From Methylobacterium durans (GTDB lineage: Bacteria; Pseudomonadota; Alphaproteobacteria; Rhizobiales; Beijerinckiaceae): a DNA stretch of 64,000 bases. Below the pieces are notes generated by a model. The model did not search any database and was not told the origin of the DNA. It saw only the letters and a program-made list of their open reading frames with translations. Both the position numbers and the translations under genes were made by a program. Positions 15,252 through 24,850 of the stretch are shown here, piece by piece (positions within the stretch are counted from its first letter, which is position 1; each line of letters begins with the position of its first letter). The DNA is taken from contig NZ_CP029550.1 of the NCBI RefSeq assembly GCF_003173715.1, forward strand, positions 5,007,501 through 5,071,500, in the 5' to 3' direction.

Positions 15252-15602
15252 CTACTTTCCACGGGTGCTTTGCCGCTTCTCTGCCGCGGGCGGCAGCTTG
15301 GCGAACACCTCCGCGCACATGCTGCCGAGGCTGCTGCGCATCACGCCCCTGGCCCATTCTCGGCGGCCCACGTCCATCAGCTTGATCGCCGCCTCCCGCG
15401 GCGTCTCCTTGGCGCAGGCTCGCATGACCTTCATCAGCGGGTACTCGACTTCCCGCCCGCAGGATTGCTTCGCCTGCAGGAACAGGCCGTACTTCTCAAA
15501 CCGCTCCGGGCAATCCTCGGCGGACCACGCGGGAGCGATGGCCAGCAGGCCGGCTACGAGAGCAAGGGCGAGGCGAGTGGGCAAAGCGTTTCGTGAGAGC
15601 AT
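15252..15602 (-). CDS. secreted hypothetical protein (116 aa)
   Basis: Signal peptide at the N-terminus (LALALVAGLLAIAPAWSAED), with likely cleavage after AWSA. The mature domain is helical with four Cys (EDCPERF, KQSCGREVEYPLM, VMRACAKET, SMCAEVF), which could form two disulphides, and is basic at its end. Periplasmic location is inferred. The chosen ATG (15602) keeps the basic n-region of the signal; an ATG five codons upstream is possible. I do not recognise the family. Confidence 0.65.
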   Translation of the reverse strand: MLSRNALPTRLALALVAGLLAIAPAWSAEDCPERFEKYGLFLQAKQSCGREVEYPLMKVMRACAKETPREAAIKLMDVGRREWARGVMRSSLGSMCAEVFAKLPPAAEKRQSTRGK

Positions 15603-15647
15603 CAGGAGGCCATCCATGGCGCGCGGCCAGGCTTGAACGGGAGGGAC

Positions 15648-16175
15648 ATGGCGGAAAATTTATTCCTCGGCGAGTTGTTCAGGGTAGGCGCGATCTCTGA
15701 GGAAGAGGTCGACGCGGCTATCACGTCGTGCCTGAGCGGCAGCCCGGACGAAGCGTTCGTGCCCGCGCAGGACGTGCTCGGTCGGTCTCTCCACCGCGAT
15801 CCAGGCACGGCCTATCGCGCACGAGACCGGCCGATCCGGGCGCATCGGAGTTCCGCAAGCGGATCACGGTGCGCACGGCCATCATGTTGGCGCGGCTGGC
15901 GGAGCAGGGAGCGAAGCTGGAGGCTGACGCCCGGAACCATGCGGCCGACGCTGACACCGGAGACGCGGCCCCGACTTCGGGTTCCTACCTGCTTCCCGGC
16001 CGTTGCTCACCTCCGACGATGCGCGCCCGCCCGATGCGGAGGCACTTATCGCGCCGCGCAGATCTCGCGCCGGACGAAGGCTGGCGAGACCAACAGCGGC
16101 CAAGCCACGCCGACCATCACGGAACGACCGACGCTCTGCGAAGTCGGGCCTGCCAGCGCCACCGCGCCGAGGTAG
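15648..16175 (+). CDS. doubtful hypothetical gene, probably frameshifted
   Basis: The ATG at 15648 follows GGGAGGGA and the first ~45 residues (MAENLFLGELFRVGAISEEE, VDAAITSCLSGSPDEAF) have normal protein composition. Downstream the frame becomes Arg/Ser/Pro-rich. A second frame around 15860-15990 reads plausibly (RKRITVRTAIMLARLAEQGA, KLEADARNHAADADTG). A frameshift between 15770 and 15860 would join them. The end coordinate is simply the stop in the first frame. Confidence 0.3.
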   Translation: MAENLFLGELFRVGAISEEEVDAAITSCLSGSPDEAFVPAQDVLGRSLHRDPGTAYRARDRPIRAHRSSASGSRCARPSCWRGWRSRERSWRLTPGTMRPTLTPETRPRLRVPTCFPAVAHLRRCAPARCGGTYRAAQISRRTKAGETNSGQATPTITERPTLCEVGPASATAPR

Positions 16176-16225
16176 ACACCGGCAAGCATGTAGGCGGCGA
16201 GGAAGCCTTGGGCGAACCGAGGCAA
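16046..16225 (-). CDS. small membrane protein (59 aa)
   Basis: Two hydrophobic segments (FLAAYMLAGVYLGAVALAG and VMVGVAWPLLVSPAF) separated by a short polar loop suggest a two-helix inner-membrane protein. The proposed start is TTG at 16225 behind GGGAGTGTCGCT; the longer frame from 16300 adds non-membrane residues without support. Unrecognised. It lies antisense to the doubtful ORF beginning at 15648. Confidence 0.4.
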   Translation of the reverse strand: MPRFAQGFLAAYMLAGVYLGAVALAGPTSQSVGRSVMVGVAWPLLVSPAFVRREICAAR

Positions 16226-16362
16226 AGCGACACTCCCAGTGCCCGAGGAAATGATGAGGACGTGTGAGCCCGCCCAGAACGAATTAGGACGAGCTTGCAT
16301 CGACGGATCGTTCGGCCCCTCAGTCTAAGACCTCAACGATGCAGTGGCTGCGGTCCACCAGC

Positions 16363-16626
16363 TCAGTAGCGGTAACCGCCATACCCGCCGTAGCGCCGCT
16401 CTTCGAAGTAGCGCGAGCCCCGGTACGGCCGATCATAGCCACGGAACTCGTGCTTGCGTCGCCAGCCATGGGCCGGAGCCCAGGACGGAGGGCCGCCATA
16501 ATGGTAGCCGCGATCGCCTCGTGCCCAAGGTGGGTCGGCCAAGGCGGCTGTAGAGGTGCTCAGGACGCCGCCAGCAACGATCAGTGTGGAGAGCAGGGGC
16601 AGGGTCAGGGTCAGCTTTCGAAACAT
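16363..16626 (-). CDS. secreted Gly/Tyr/Arg-rich protein (87 aa)
   Basis: Clear signal peptide (MFRKLTLTLPLLSTLIVAGG) with likely cleavage after 'ALA' near residue 30, then a mature part rich in Gly, Tyr and Arg (YHYGGPPSW, YRGSRYFEERRYGGYGGYRY), a type common among alphaproteobacterial envelope proteins. The ATG follows CAGGAGATGAA, a good ribosome-binding site. A possible sigma-EcfG-like promoter lies upstream at 16663-16689. Function unknown; probably periplasmic or surface-associated. Confidence 0.65.
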   Translation of the reverse strand: MFRKLTLTLPLLSTLIVAGGVLSTSTAALADPPWARGDRGYHYGGPPSWAPAHGWRRKHEFRGYDRPYRGSRYFEERRYGGYGGYRY

Positions 16627-16662
16627 TTCATCTCCTGTGATCCCACCGGTTGCGGTGAGCAG

Positions 16663-16689
16663 ATACGGAGACGGCGTCGATACGGTTCC
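16663..16689 (-). promoter_or_regulatory. weak EcfG-type promoter candidate
   Basis: Read on the minus strand, GGAAC is followed after 17 bases by CGTA, close to the GGAAC-N16/17-CGTT pattern of alphaproteobacterial general-stress promoters, about 37 bases before the start at 16626. One mismatch in the -10 and a short pattern make chance occurrence likely. Confidence 0.25.
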
Positions 16690-17333
16690 TCGTAATCAGA
16701 CAGGCTGGTTACGAGAATGCATGCAACATTTTCCAGTGCGTTGGCCGTAAGGATCAGGGGGCATCCGCACGGGAATGCCGGCCACTCCCCGACCGAGCAC
16801 GCCTCGACATGAACCTCGGCATCGAGACCAGCGTGGCCGTCGCCCGTAGGCGCGCGAAACCGGGCCCAGGCCGGTTCAGGTCGGCCGAATCCGCTTCTTG
16901 CAGACGGCCGTCTCTATCGGGCCGGGCAGGCAGACCGCTGATCTTCCCAAAACGCGCGGGGTCGGGAGCGGCGTTCCAGGCCCTGCCGGCCCGAGGTCGG
17001 CTCTGGGGGCAAGCGAAACCCGAGATCCGACCTGTCTCGATGTTCGCTTCGGAAATTCCAGCAATGGACGGGATGGGCTCAGGGCTGCCGCACAGCTTCG
17101 ATCGAAAGCGGAATGGCAGCGTCTGCTCAGACGACTTTGCGTAGCGAACACTGCGGTTCGGTTGCTGCCTGCCGCAGACTGGTACCCTTCGTGCGCGAGG
17201 AGAATGTTCGGCCGAAACCGCAGGATGGAACGTCCGCTGGAGCGACGCTGCGGGGGCAGCTGATGTGGCTCGCTCCCGGCACGGGCCAACCGTAAGATGC
17301 GCCCAAACTGCAGCGCATCGCGCGAGGCGCTTC
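16690..17333. other. long intergenic region, no gene seen
   Basis: Several overlapping frames on both strands are open, but all have the Arg/Pro/Ser bias of non-coding high-GC frames. I see no RNA gene, repeat or mobile element. Confidence 0.5.
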
Positions 17334-18374
17334 ATGATCCAGGATGAGGCGGGTGAGGGCTTGCGTTCCGACAGGGCGAGGGCGCCCGACGGGACGACGA
17401 TCGGCCTCGCCCATGCACGCGCCCAGGAACCCGGTCGCGGACGCAGAGCCGTTCGGCCCGATCAGATCCCGGCCCCCGGCTGGCGCGACATCCTCTGGCG
17501 TATCGTGCTGTCCCTGCCCGAAGATCGTGTGCTTGCCACAGCGGGCGGGGTCGCCTTCTTCGCGCTTCTCGCGACCTTTCCCGGCCTCGCGACGATCGTC
17601 TCGCTCTACGCGCTCGTCTCGGACCCGAATGCGATCGGTCAGCACCTCAGCCTGCTCGCCGGCGTGCTCCCGAACGGCGTGCTGGAACTCTTGGATGACC
17701 AGCTCGTGCGCATCACCCGCCAGAGTAGCGGCACCCTCAGCACCGCCTCGATTCTCAGTCTCCTCATCGCTTTCTGGAGCGCCAATTCGGGCGTGAGCGC
17801 CCTCTTCGACGCGCTGAACGTCATCTACAGGGAGCGGGAGAAGCGGTCCCTCATCCGCTTCTACGCGGCTACCTTCCTGTTCACGTTCGGAGGCGTGCTG
17901 TTCGCGCTTGCTGCGACCTCCATGGTGGTCGTCCTGCCCATCGTGCTGAACCGGATCGGGCTTGGTTCAGCGACGGATGCTCTGCTGCGCGTCGCGCGCT
18001 GGCCGGCCTTACTCGTCATCGTCAGCCTCGGGCTGTCACTGATCTACCGATACGGTCCGAGCCGGCGTGAGGCCAAGTGGCGTTGGGTGAGCTGGGGCAG
18101 CGCCGCGGCCGCACTGTGCTGGTTCTGCGCCTCGGTTCTTTTCTCCTGGTACGTGGCGAGCTTCGACAGCTACAATCGGGTCTACGGCTCGCTGGGAGCG
18201 GGCGTCGGGTTCATGACCTGGATCTGGCTGTCGGTGGTCATCGTGCTTCTCGGGGCTAAGCTGAATGCCGAGATGGAGCGGCAGACAGCGCGCGACAGCA
18301 CGACGGGTCAGCCGAAGCCGCTGGGTACGCGGCAGGCGTTTGCGGCTGACACTGTCGGTCCTTCGCAGTCCTGA
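17334..18374 (+). CDS. YihY/BrkB-family inner-membrane protein
   Basis: 346 aa. After a ~60-residue cytosolic N-terminus the family core begins (WRDILWRIVLSLPEDRVLAT, AGGVAFFALLATFPGLATIV), followed by 'LSLLIAFWSANSGVSALFDA' and 'LNVIYREREKRSLIRFYAAT', then membrane helices ending in 'GSLGAGVGFMTWIWLSVVIV' and 'LLGAKLNAEMERQT'. About six transmembrane helices are predicted, as in YihY/BrkB proteins, whose role is unsettled (once annotated ribonuclease BN). The start at 17334 follows CGAGGCGC; an upstream codon gives an unlikely Arg-rich extension. It stands alone with non-coding DNA on both sides. Confidence 0.85.
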   Translation: MIQDEAGEGLRSDRARAPDGTTIGLAHARAQEPGRGRRAVRPDQIPAPGWRDILWRIVLSLPEDRVLATAGGVAFFALLATFPGLATIVSLYALVSDPNAIGQHLSLLAGVLPNGVLELLDDQLVRITRQSSGTLSTASILSLLIAFWSANSGVSALFDALNVIYREREKRSLIRFYAATFLFTFGGVLFALAATSMVVVLPIVLNRIGLGSATDALLRVARWPALLVIVSLGLSLIYRYGPSRREAKWRWVSWGSAAAALCWFCASVLFSWYVASFDSYNRVYGSLGAGVGFMTWIWLSVVIVLLGAKLNAEMERQTARDSTTGQPKPLGTRQAFAADTVGPSQS

Positions 18375-18669
18375 CCTGCGGACGCGATGCTGCCACGGCC
18401 GCCGAGGCCTGTTCGTCCTCCTCCCGAGGAAGCCTCAACCGCGGCACTCTGCAGGTGCCGACCGACGACCATGCGGGAGGAACGGTTTTGCCGGTGCCGG
18501 CTCGCCGCTAGCGCAGGCGATCGGCCCCTGGACCAGAGCTTGGCTGAGCCAGCTGAGCCGGCCGCCAAGACCAAGTATGCACTCCTGACATGCCACGGAT
18601 GCCAAACCACAGCTGGTTTCGGAGCAGTGGCGAGTTCACATGCGATGCAGCTGACCACTGACTGGGATT

Positions 18670-18879
18670 GTGCCGGTGACTACCCTTCTTCTCTATTACG
18701 CCGCCTCCGCCGCCGTGGCAGCGGCGATCTACTACGGCTTCTCTGTCGCAGCCGCACTGAAGTTTGGTTGGGCCGTACGCTTCGCCGATGCCCTCCGGCC
18801 GGTTTCTGCCGACGCAACCGTTCGATCCGCGTCGGCGGGCAACGAGAACGTCGTTCGGACGACTCGACACGCCGCGTGA
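18670..18879 (+). CDS. small membrane protein candidate (69 aa)
   Basis: GTG start. One hydrophobic segment (LLLYYAASAAVAAAIYYGFS) is followed by a soluble tail. No strong ribosome-binding site and no family is seen. The composition of the first half is convincing and that of the second half is ordinary. The preceding 295 bases (18375-18669) contain no feature I can call. Confidence 0.35.
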   Translation: MPVTTLLLYYAASAAVAAAIYYGFSVAAALKFGWAVRFADALRPVSADATVRSASAGNENVVRTTRHAA

Positions 18880-19003
18880 CCAAAAGCCGGGGCGTGGGAT
18901 GTGCTTCGAGATCCGGCGTGTCTCCGGGTCTCGCCCTGCATGTCTCGTCGGGCTTGCGTCCGGCCAGGGACATAGAAAATTCTTCAGCGACGCGTGAGCG
19001 GCA

Positions 19004-19423
19004 TCATGGCCTTCTGGCAGCCGCGAATGTCTCACGTGCCCTCAGGATCTCGGCGTGGTGCGTCTCCGCCCAGATCCAGACGCCGCAGAACGCGGCGCTC
19101 AGGCTCTCGCCGAGCGGCGTGAGCGTGTAGTCGACGTGGGGCGGGATGACCGGATGCACCGTCCGGTGCACCAGCCCGTCCTGCTCCATCTGCCGCACAG
19201 TCTGCGTCAGCATCTTCTGGCTGATGCGCCCCACCGCCTTGGCGAGCTGGGTGAAGCGCAGCGTGCCATGCTCCTGCAGAGCCTCGAGGATCAGCATGGT
19301 CCACTTGTCGGCGACCTTGCCGATGATGTCCTGGACCAGGGCTTCGATGGCCGGATCTGTCTCGGTCGGGACCGGGGATCGCCGACGCGTTTCGATTTCC
19401 GGATTGGCTAAAGCCTTGCGCAT
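19004..19423 (-). CDS. HxlR family transcriptional regulator
   Basis: 139 aa winged-helix regulator. The HxlR core is evident: 'VADKWTMLILEALQEHGTLR', FTQLAKAVGRISQKMLTQTV, RQMEQDGLVHRTVHPVIPPH and VDYTLTPLGESL. The usual N-terminal Cys of the family is missing, which argues against a simple thiol-sensing mechanism like HypR. It is divergent from an SDR oxidoreductase gene with 103 bases between the two start codons; HxlR-SDR pairs are common and the regulator typically controls its neighbour. No obvious palindrome is visible in the AT-rich spacer. Confidence 0.9.
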   Translation of the reverse strand: MRKALANPEIETRRRSPVPTETDPAIEALVQDIIGKVADKWTMLILEALQEHGTLRFTQLAKAVGRISQKMLTQTVRQMEQDGLVHRTVHPVIPPHVDYTLTPLGESLSAAFCGVWIWAETHHAEILRARETFAAARRP

Positions 19424-19526
19424 CCGACACTCTCTTTCCGGTGCGTATAAATCTTTTTCGTGCCTACTTCAGGCTGGAGAGCGCGAGTCATAACCTCTGC
19501 GGTGACAACAACGGAAGGTCGCTCAG

Positions 19527-20297
19527 GTGAAGACGTCGGGTAACACCATCCTCATCACCGGCGGCGGTTCCGGTATCGGACAGGCTCTCGCCCACCGTTT
19601 CCATGACCTCGGCAACACCGTCATCGTCGCCGGTCGCCGCACGCAGGCGCTGCAGCAGACGATCGCCGGGCGCCGGAACATGCATGCCATGGCATTCGAC
19701 GCCGACAGAGCCGAGGGCGTCGAAGACTTCGCTTGGCGCTTGGTCTCTGAGCACCCCGCCCTCAACGTACTCGTCAATAATGCCGGGATCATGCGCTTCG
19801 AGGCCCTCGACGAGCGCCGCGATCTCTCGGACACGGAGGCGACCGTCACCACCAACCTGCTTGGCCCCATCCGGCTGACCAATGCTCTCGTCGAGCATCT
19901 GAGCCGGCAGCCCGACGCGGCGCTCATCAACGTCACCTCGGGCCTGGCCTTCGTGCCGCTCGTCGCAACCCCGACCTACTCGGCGACCAAAGCGGCCATG
20001 CACAGCTACACGGTGGCGCTCCGGGAAGCGCTCAAGGGAAAGATCGAGGTGATCGAGCTGGTGCCGCCGGCGGTCCAGACCGACCTCACACCGGGCCAAT
20101 CTACGCGGGAAGGCTACCTGCCGCTGGCCGACTTCATCGATGAGGTGATGAGCCTGTTCCAGCAGCAGCCGACGCCGGGTGAGATCCTGGTGCAGCGGGT
20201 CGGCTTCCAACGCAACGCCGAGGCGGAGGACCGCTTCGACGAGGCCGTGACGATGCTCAACGAGATTGCCCGCAAGGCGCGCGACGCGCGGAAGTAA
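19527..20297 (+). CDS. SDR family oxidoreductase (DltE-like)
   Basis: 256 aa classical short-chain dehydrogenase. The cofactor motif GGGSGIG is at residues 12-18, the basic GRR at ~36-38 suggests NADP(H), NNAG lies near residue 88, and the catalytic Ser (NVTSGLAF) precedes Y-x-x-x-K (YSATKAAMHSY) near 152-156. Similarity is to the DltE-like cluster often described as short-chain oxidoreductases of unknown substrate. It is divergently transcribed from the HxlR gene, which probably regulates it. The ATG (actually within GTGAAGACG) is the GTG/ATG region at 19527. Confidence 0.85.
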   Translation: MKTSGNTILITGGGSGIGQALAHRFHDLGNTVIVAGRRTQALQQTIAGRRNMHAMAFDADRAEGVEDFAWRLVSEHPALNVLVNNAGIMRFEALDERRDLSDTEATVTTNLLGPIRLTNALVEHLSRQPDAALINVTSGLAFVPLVATPTYSATKAAMHSYTVALREALKGKIEVIELVPPAVQTDLTPGQSTREGYLPLADFIDEVMSLFQQQPTPGEILVQRVGFQRNAEAEDRFDEAVTMLNEIARKARDARK

Positions 20298-20803
20298 ACT
20301 CACGCGCTCGACAACATACGCCATCTGCGACTTTGCATGGAGACACCTTGCGGCCGCTCCGGCCATCTGTATTCGAAGAACGATTTCGGACCTGGGGCAA
20401 TCTGAATTCGGCTAGACGTCGGGTTTCGCTGCCCGTAGCACGGGTGATGCAGCGCGAACCGTCACATCCTGCAGCTCGATCGCGGTCGGACGACCGCAAG
20501 AAATCTGCGTCCGAGACTGTCGAGTCCAGGCATATACACCCGGAACGGGCGCGAATTTGCCGACCGAAGATGGCCGGAAGCGGCCTGTCCGGTTTAGGGC
20601 TCAAGCTGCCGGTAAGCGGACTTGCAGCGTCAGCACCACCGGCTCGGCACTTGGCCTGTATCCTCGCCGCATCTCCAGTTCCTCCGGTCCTGGCTGATCC
20701 TCGCAATCAGGTCGGTCCAGAGCCAGCCGGTCAGGTCAGGGCAGGCTCATTTGTACGTCGCCCTCCAACTCGCGCGAGCCGGGATGCTGCATACACAGGC
20801 GAG
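20298..20803. other. intergenic region, no gene seen
   Basis: About 500 bases between the stops of the SDR gene and the cyclase-TPR pseudogene. Open frames have biased composition; no RNA gene or element is recognised. Confidence 0.5.
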
Positions 20804-22740
20804 CTACTTTTCCGGCAGGCCAGCCCTTCTGAGCCCTTCCACGATCCTCTGGTACTCGACGAGAAACTGCGGGTTGTCCGAGAACCCAGCGTTCGCCCAT
20901 TTCTCGACCGTGTAGTTCGGCATCAGCTTGAGCAGCTCGGCAACCGCATTGCGAGCCTCTGCTGCCTGTCCGGTCCAGGCATAACCCGCGGCCAAGTCCA
21001 CGTAAGAGAGCCAGAGCGGCGCCACCGCGTTCGCCTTGAGGCACCAAGGGATGGCCTCTTGATAGCGCGCCATGTGCGTGTAGGCGTGGCACATGTGGAA
21101 GAGCCACAGGTTCAGCGCCGGATCATGCGGGCTCAAGCGCAAGGCCTTATCGATGGGGGCAAGCGCCTCGTTCGATCGCCCCAGCAGGGTCTTGGCGTGC
21201 CCGAGCGCCTCGTAGGCGACGGCTAAATTCCGGTCACTCGCGATCGCCGCCTCGAACTCGGGGATGGCCAGATCAGGCCTCTTCCGCGCTTTCAGGATGT
21301 CGCCTCTGACGAAGTGCGCCATCGCGTGGTCCGGGACTTCCGACAGAACCTGCGCGATGGCTGCATCCCCTGCAGCCAAGTCCCTCTCCGGGTCTCGCTC
21401 CAGCGAAGCCAAGCCAGATACGTCAGAGATCGCGCTTTGCCGACCAAGGCGGAGACGAGGTGCAGATCGTGGTGAAGCGCCTCCTCGAAAAGCCTGAGCG
21501 CCTCGCGGATGTGCGTCGGGTTGCGAGGGCGGTTCAGAGCTGCCCAGCCCCGCATGGCGAGGTCACCAGCATCCGGATTGTGCGGCCGCTCGCGCAGCGA
21601 GCGCAGGCTCTCGGCTTGGGTCAGCTGCACGTCGAGTGAGCGGGCGAGGCGCGCCACGAACTCGGCCTGCAACTCGCCCAGCTGGCTTCTGTCCCCTTCC
21701 AGCCGGTTGGCCCAGATCTGCGCGCCGGTATCAGCCCCGATCAGCTTGGCATTCAGCAGAACCCGCTCACCCACGCGCCGGACGCTGCCTTCCAGGACGT
21801 AGCGCACGCCCAAGTCGCGACCGACCTGCCGCACGTCGGCAGGTTTGCCTTTGTACGTGAAGGCGGTGTTGCGCGCGATGACGAAGCTGCCGTCGAGATG
21901 CGAGAGGTCCGTCGTCAGATCCTCGGTGAGTCCGTCGGCGAAGTATTCCTGCTCCGGGTCATGGCTGAGGTTGGCGAAGGGCAGGACAACGAGCGAGAGC
22001 GATGGAGCCTTTGCGCTGCTCACCGCTGGGATGGCGCTCGGCGGGCTCGGTGCTGGCGCTCGCGAGCTTGACCAGAACCACCAGCCAAAGCCGCCCATCA
22101 CAAGCAGCGCAGCCAGACAAGTCGCCCGCGCAGCCGGCCGGAGGAAGCGGGCACGTGAGGCGGGCGGTGGCTCTTCAGCCTCGTCGGTGATGCTGAGCGA
22201 GCTGATGGCCGGCGCCGAAAGCACGAACACGCCTACGGGTCGCGCGATGTTCTTCAGCTCCCGCTTGCCGAGATCCTCGAAGCCGTAGGGGAGCTTATCA
22301 CGCACCTGATCGTGCACCGCGCGCGAGATGCAGAGGCCGCCCGGCTCCGCCAGCGGCTCCAGACGGGCAGCCACGTTGATGCCGTCGCCGTAGAGGTCGC
22401 CGTCTGGTTCGGCCACGACGTCGCCGAGGTTGATGCCGATGCGCAGGCGGAACTGCCGGTCCGGCGGCAGGCCGGCTTCATGGGTCGGCATAGCGCGTTG
22501 GATCTGGAGTGCGCAGATGACGGCCCGGACAGGGCTCGGGAACTCGACGAGCAGCCCGTCGCCCATCGTCTTGACGATCCGTCCATGAGCTGCGGCGATG
22601 CTGGGATCGATCACCTCACGGCGCAGAGCTTTCAGGCGGCGCAGCGTTCCCGCCTCGTCGGCGCCCATGAGGCGGCTGTAGCCCACGATGTCGGCCACCA
22701 TGATCGCCGCGATGTGGCGTTCACTGCCTGCCCGGTTCAT
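20804..22740 (-). pseudogene. adenylate cyclase with TolB-like and TPR region, frameshifted
   Basis: Class III nucleotide cyclase of the type common in Hyphomicrobiales. From 22740: cyclase domain at ~5-165 with VADIVGYSRLM and KTMGDGLLVEFPSPV (metal-binding Asp) and GDGINVAARLE; one membrane segment (LAALLVMGGFGWWFW) at ~210; a FlgO/TolB-like segment (LVVLPFANLSHDPEQEYFAD) at ~250; then TPR-like helices. Near 21410 the frame shifts; the remaining TPR helices (ASLERDPERDLAAGDAAIAQ through LPEK) continue in another frame to 20804. The catalytic domain itself is intact. It may be a real mutation or a base error. Confidence 0.8.
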
Positions 22741-22916
22741 GCCGTGGTCCTCAGCGGCCTTGGTCGGCCAGCTGTGCCGGATCCAGCCGGACTATAGCAC
22801 GTGAGATACTCCTGCCGCTGACTGATCAAATGATGGCAAGCATCGGTGCCACCGAGCACAGACTACTTCGCGTCAGACGCTCATACCTCTCCATGCAACC
22901 AGCCTGGAGATCAGCG

Positions 22917-23060
22917 ATGTTGGCATCGGTGGCTCGCTTTGTACGGCTCTGGTATCGCACGCGACGAGCTTATCGGGAGCTGGAGCTTCTCGACGACAGG
23001 GGCTTAGAAGACATTGGCCTCAACCCCTGCGAGGCATCTCGTCACCGCATGAGGCTCTGA
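22917..23060 (+). CDS. DUF1127 family small protein (47 aa)
   Basis: Basic small protein ending in the DUF1127 signature: VRLWYRTRRAYRELELLDDR, GLEDIGLNPCEASRH. The start at 22917 follows TGGAGATCAGCG at ideal spacing and gives a typical family length (~45-50 aa); upstream ATGs add a Ser/Arg-rich leader without support. DUF1127 proteins of alphaproteobacteria include RNA-binding regulators of phosphate and carbon metabolism and are often induced by stress. It stands alone; no partner is apparent. Confidence 0.75.
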   Translation: MLASVARFVRLWYRTRRAYRELELLDDRGLEDIGLNPCEASRHRMRL

Positions 23061-23223
23061 GCTGGAGCGTGTCACCTTGAGCTGCAGACGGGTCAGTGGG
23101 GCCTGTTTCTTAACGTCCAATCGGCGTGCAGCATTACAGCTTAGGCTTGCCTGAGGGCACACTCAGTCGGGACGCTTCGCTGCGTTACAGCCTAGCTTGC
23201 CAAGCCCATCGTGAGGCCACGCC

Positions 23224-23744
23224 CTACTTCTTCGGGTAGCCGACGTAGTAAACTCCGATAACGCCGCTGCTCGCATCGCGGATCGGCTCGTAGCCCGTGG
23301 TGTAGGGCTTGCCCAGGATGTCGGCCTCGCCGAAATAGGCCTCGCCCTTCGCGACGGCCGCGATGGCCTTCCCCTTCGGATCCAGGACCGTGCCGACGGC
23401 ACGCGAGCCATCATCCTTCTTCACGTTCGTCGAGACGCGGACGAACTCACCGCCGCTCCTGACGAACAGGGTCGCGGTCCCGCCGACCTCCTTCTGCACG
23501 CTGTCGACCAGGGAGAAGTCGCCGTTCATCTTGGTCTGGCCGAAGTAGAGGACCGGGACGGTCTTCCCGGCGATCGTGTCCTCGCCCTTCACGCTCGGGG
23601 CCCGAGGGCGGCGGCCTTCGACTTCAGGCGCTGCATGGCGGTCTGCACGTCCTCGGTGGGGCCTGCCGACACGCTTGCAGGCATCAAAGCGGCCGCGCCT
23701 GCCAGGGCGGCCAAGAGCGATAGGGTGAGCAGGGACGTCTTCAT
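23224..23744 (-). pseudogene. secreted Cache-domain protein, frameshifted
   Basis: The N-terminal frame starts at 23744 (MKTSLLTLSLLAALAGAAAL, a signal peptide with cleavage near VSA) behind GGAGGGAG, and proceeds through VQTAMQRLKSKAAALG, then stops near 23602. The rest of a single-Cache (sCache_3) domain continues in another frame: GEDTIAGKTVPVLYFGQTKM, GTATLFVRSGGEFVRVSTNV, EADILGKPYTTGYEPIRDA and GVIGVYYVGYPKK to 23224. One base change in the CG-rich stretch around 23600 would restore a ~175-aa periplasmic ligand-binding protein. Stand-alone Cache proteins of this type are common in Hyphomicrobiales. Confidence 0.75.
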
Positions 23745-23888
23745 GGTCATCTCCCTCCAACCTCGCGCGAGTTCAGTGTGATGGCCGTTGGGGCGGAGCC
23801 TCGTGGTGCGCGCACTCTAGAGGCCGATGCGCGGGCAGCTCCGCCAGGGGGACGGGCGCCCGGCAGCATGGTCGGGCTCCCTTGAACG

Positions 23889-24506
23889 TCACGGTTTGAT
23901 CGTGCCGGTTGTGCTCGGCGCGGTGGTGCCGACCTGCTTCGGCTTGATCTCCCAGGTCGTGTTGTGCGGGATGTCCATCGCGGTGTAGCCGCCGGCCCCG
24001 GCCAGTGCCGGCATGACGTTGCAGGCGAAGGGCTCGCGGCCCGTGATGCCGTCATACTTGCCGGTGCCGCCTGTGATGACGTGCGTGCCGCAACTGAGAT
24101 CGGCCTGTGTCTTGTCGACGTCGCGGGTGTCGAAGGTGGAGAAGATGTGGTCGCCGTCATTGTCGGCGAGCACGCAGGCGCCGTCGATGTACTTCTTGTC
24201 ACCCGATGCGACGTTCAGCGCCATGCACCGCGCGGACATCTTGTCGAGCGTGGCCTCGCCTTTGAGGTTCTGCGTCGTTCCGACGGCCTCTAGCGGCGTC
24301 ACTGAGCCCAGACCCGCAATGTCGATGCTGGCCAGAGGCCGAAAGACGAAGTGCGTGACGTAAGGCGTGGTGCCGGACTTGGCGACAGGCTCACCGAGTG
24401 CAGCCCCGGAGCTGACAGCGACAAGGAGGCCGGTGAGAGCTGCCATACGAACAAGCGGAAGCCTCGCGGCGGCTGCCGCGGTGATGTCCGGGAACATAGG
24501 CTTCAT
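23889..24506 (-). CDS. secreted hypothetical protein (205 aa)
   Basis: Signal peptide (LVRMAALTGLLVAVSSGAAL) with likely cleavage after 'LG' near residue 38. The mature protein is beta-rich with three Cys (SARCMALN, DGACVLADND, ADLSCGTHVITGG) and the segment 'GTGKYDGITGREPFACNVMP' plus an ending EIKPKQ. The repeated beta edges and 'GGTGKY.GITG' motif resemble lipocalin/allene-oxide-cyclase-like barrels found in exported proteins of Hyphomicrobiales. The ATG follows GAGGAGGCAACA. Its function is unknown; periplasmic. Confidence 0.75.
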   Translation of the reverse strand: MKPMFPDITAAAAARLPLVRMAALTGLLVAVSSGAALGEPVAKSGTTPYVTHFVFRPLASIDIAGLGSVTPLEAVGTTQNLKGEATLDKMSARCMALNVASGDKKYIDGACVLADNDGDHIFSTFDTRDVDKTQADLSCGTHVITGGTGKYDGITGREPFACNVMPALAGAGGYTAMDIPHNTTWEIKPKQVGTTAPSTTGTIKP

Positions 24507-24850
24507 TGTTGCCTCCTCGCGTCAGCGGCGGAACTCAACACAACCGGAGCACGTCCACATTTTGCAATGCCCGCCGCCTACACCGCAGCTGACGGGCGGC
24601 CCCACGAGCCGAACAAGGCAAGCGTAGCTATTTGAGCAAACGACGCGATGCTGCCTTGTGGCGGCAGGGGGAGTTTGCGCGCGTTGCCAGAAAAGAAAAT
24701 CGCAAGTGTTGCGTACAGGCGTTATAAATTGGCCGCTTCTTATTCTATGATCGATCTACGCGGGCGCTTAGCAGCCTGTTCCATAATGTCCACCAGCGGA
24801 TGGCCGCTTCAGGGCAGCCGCCATGATCGGCTGAACGGCCGGAATGGGCG

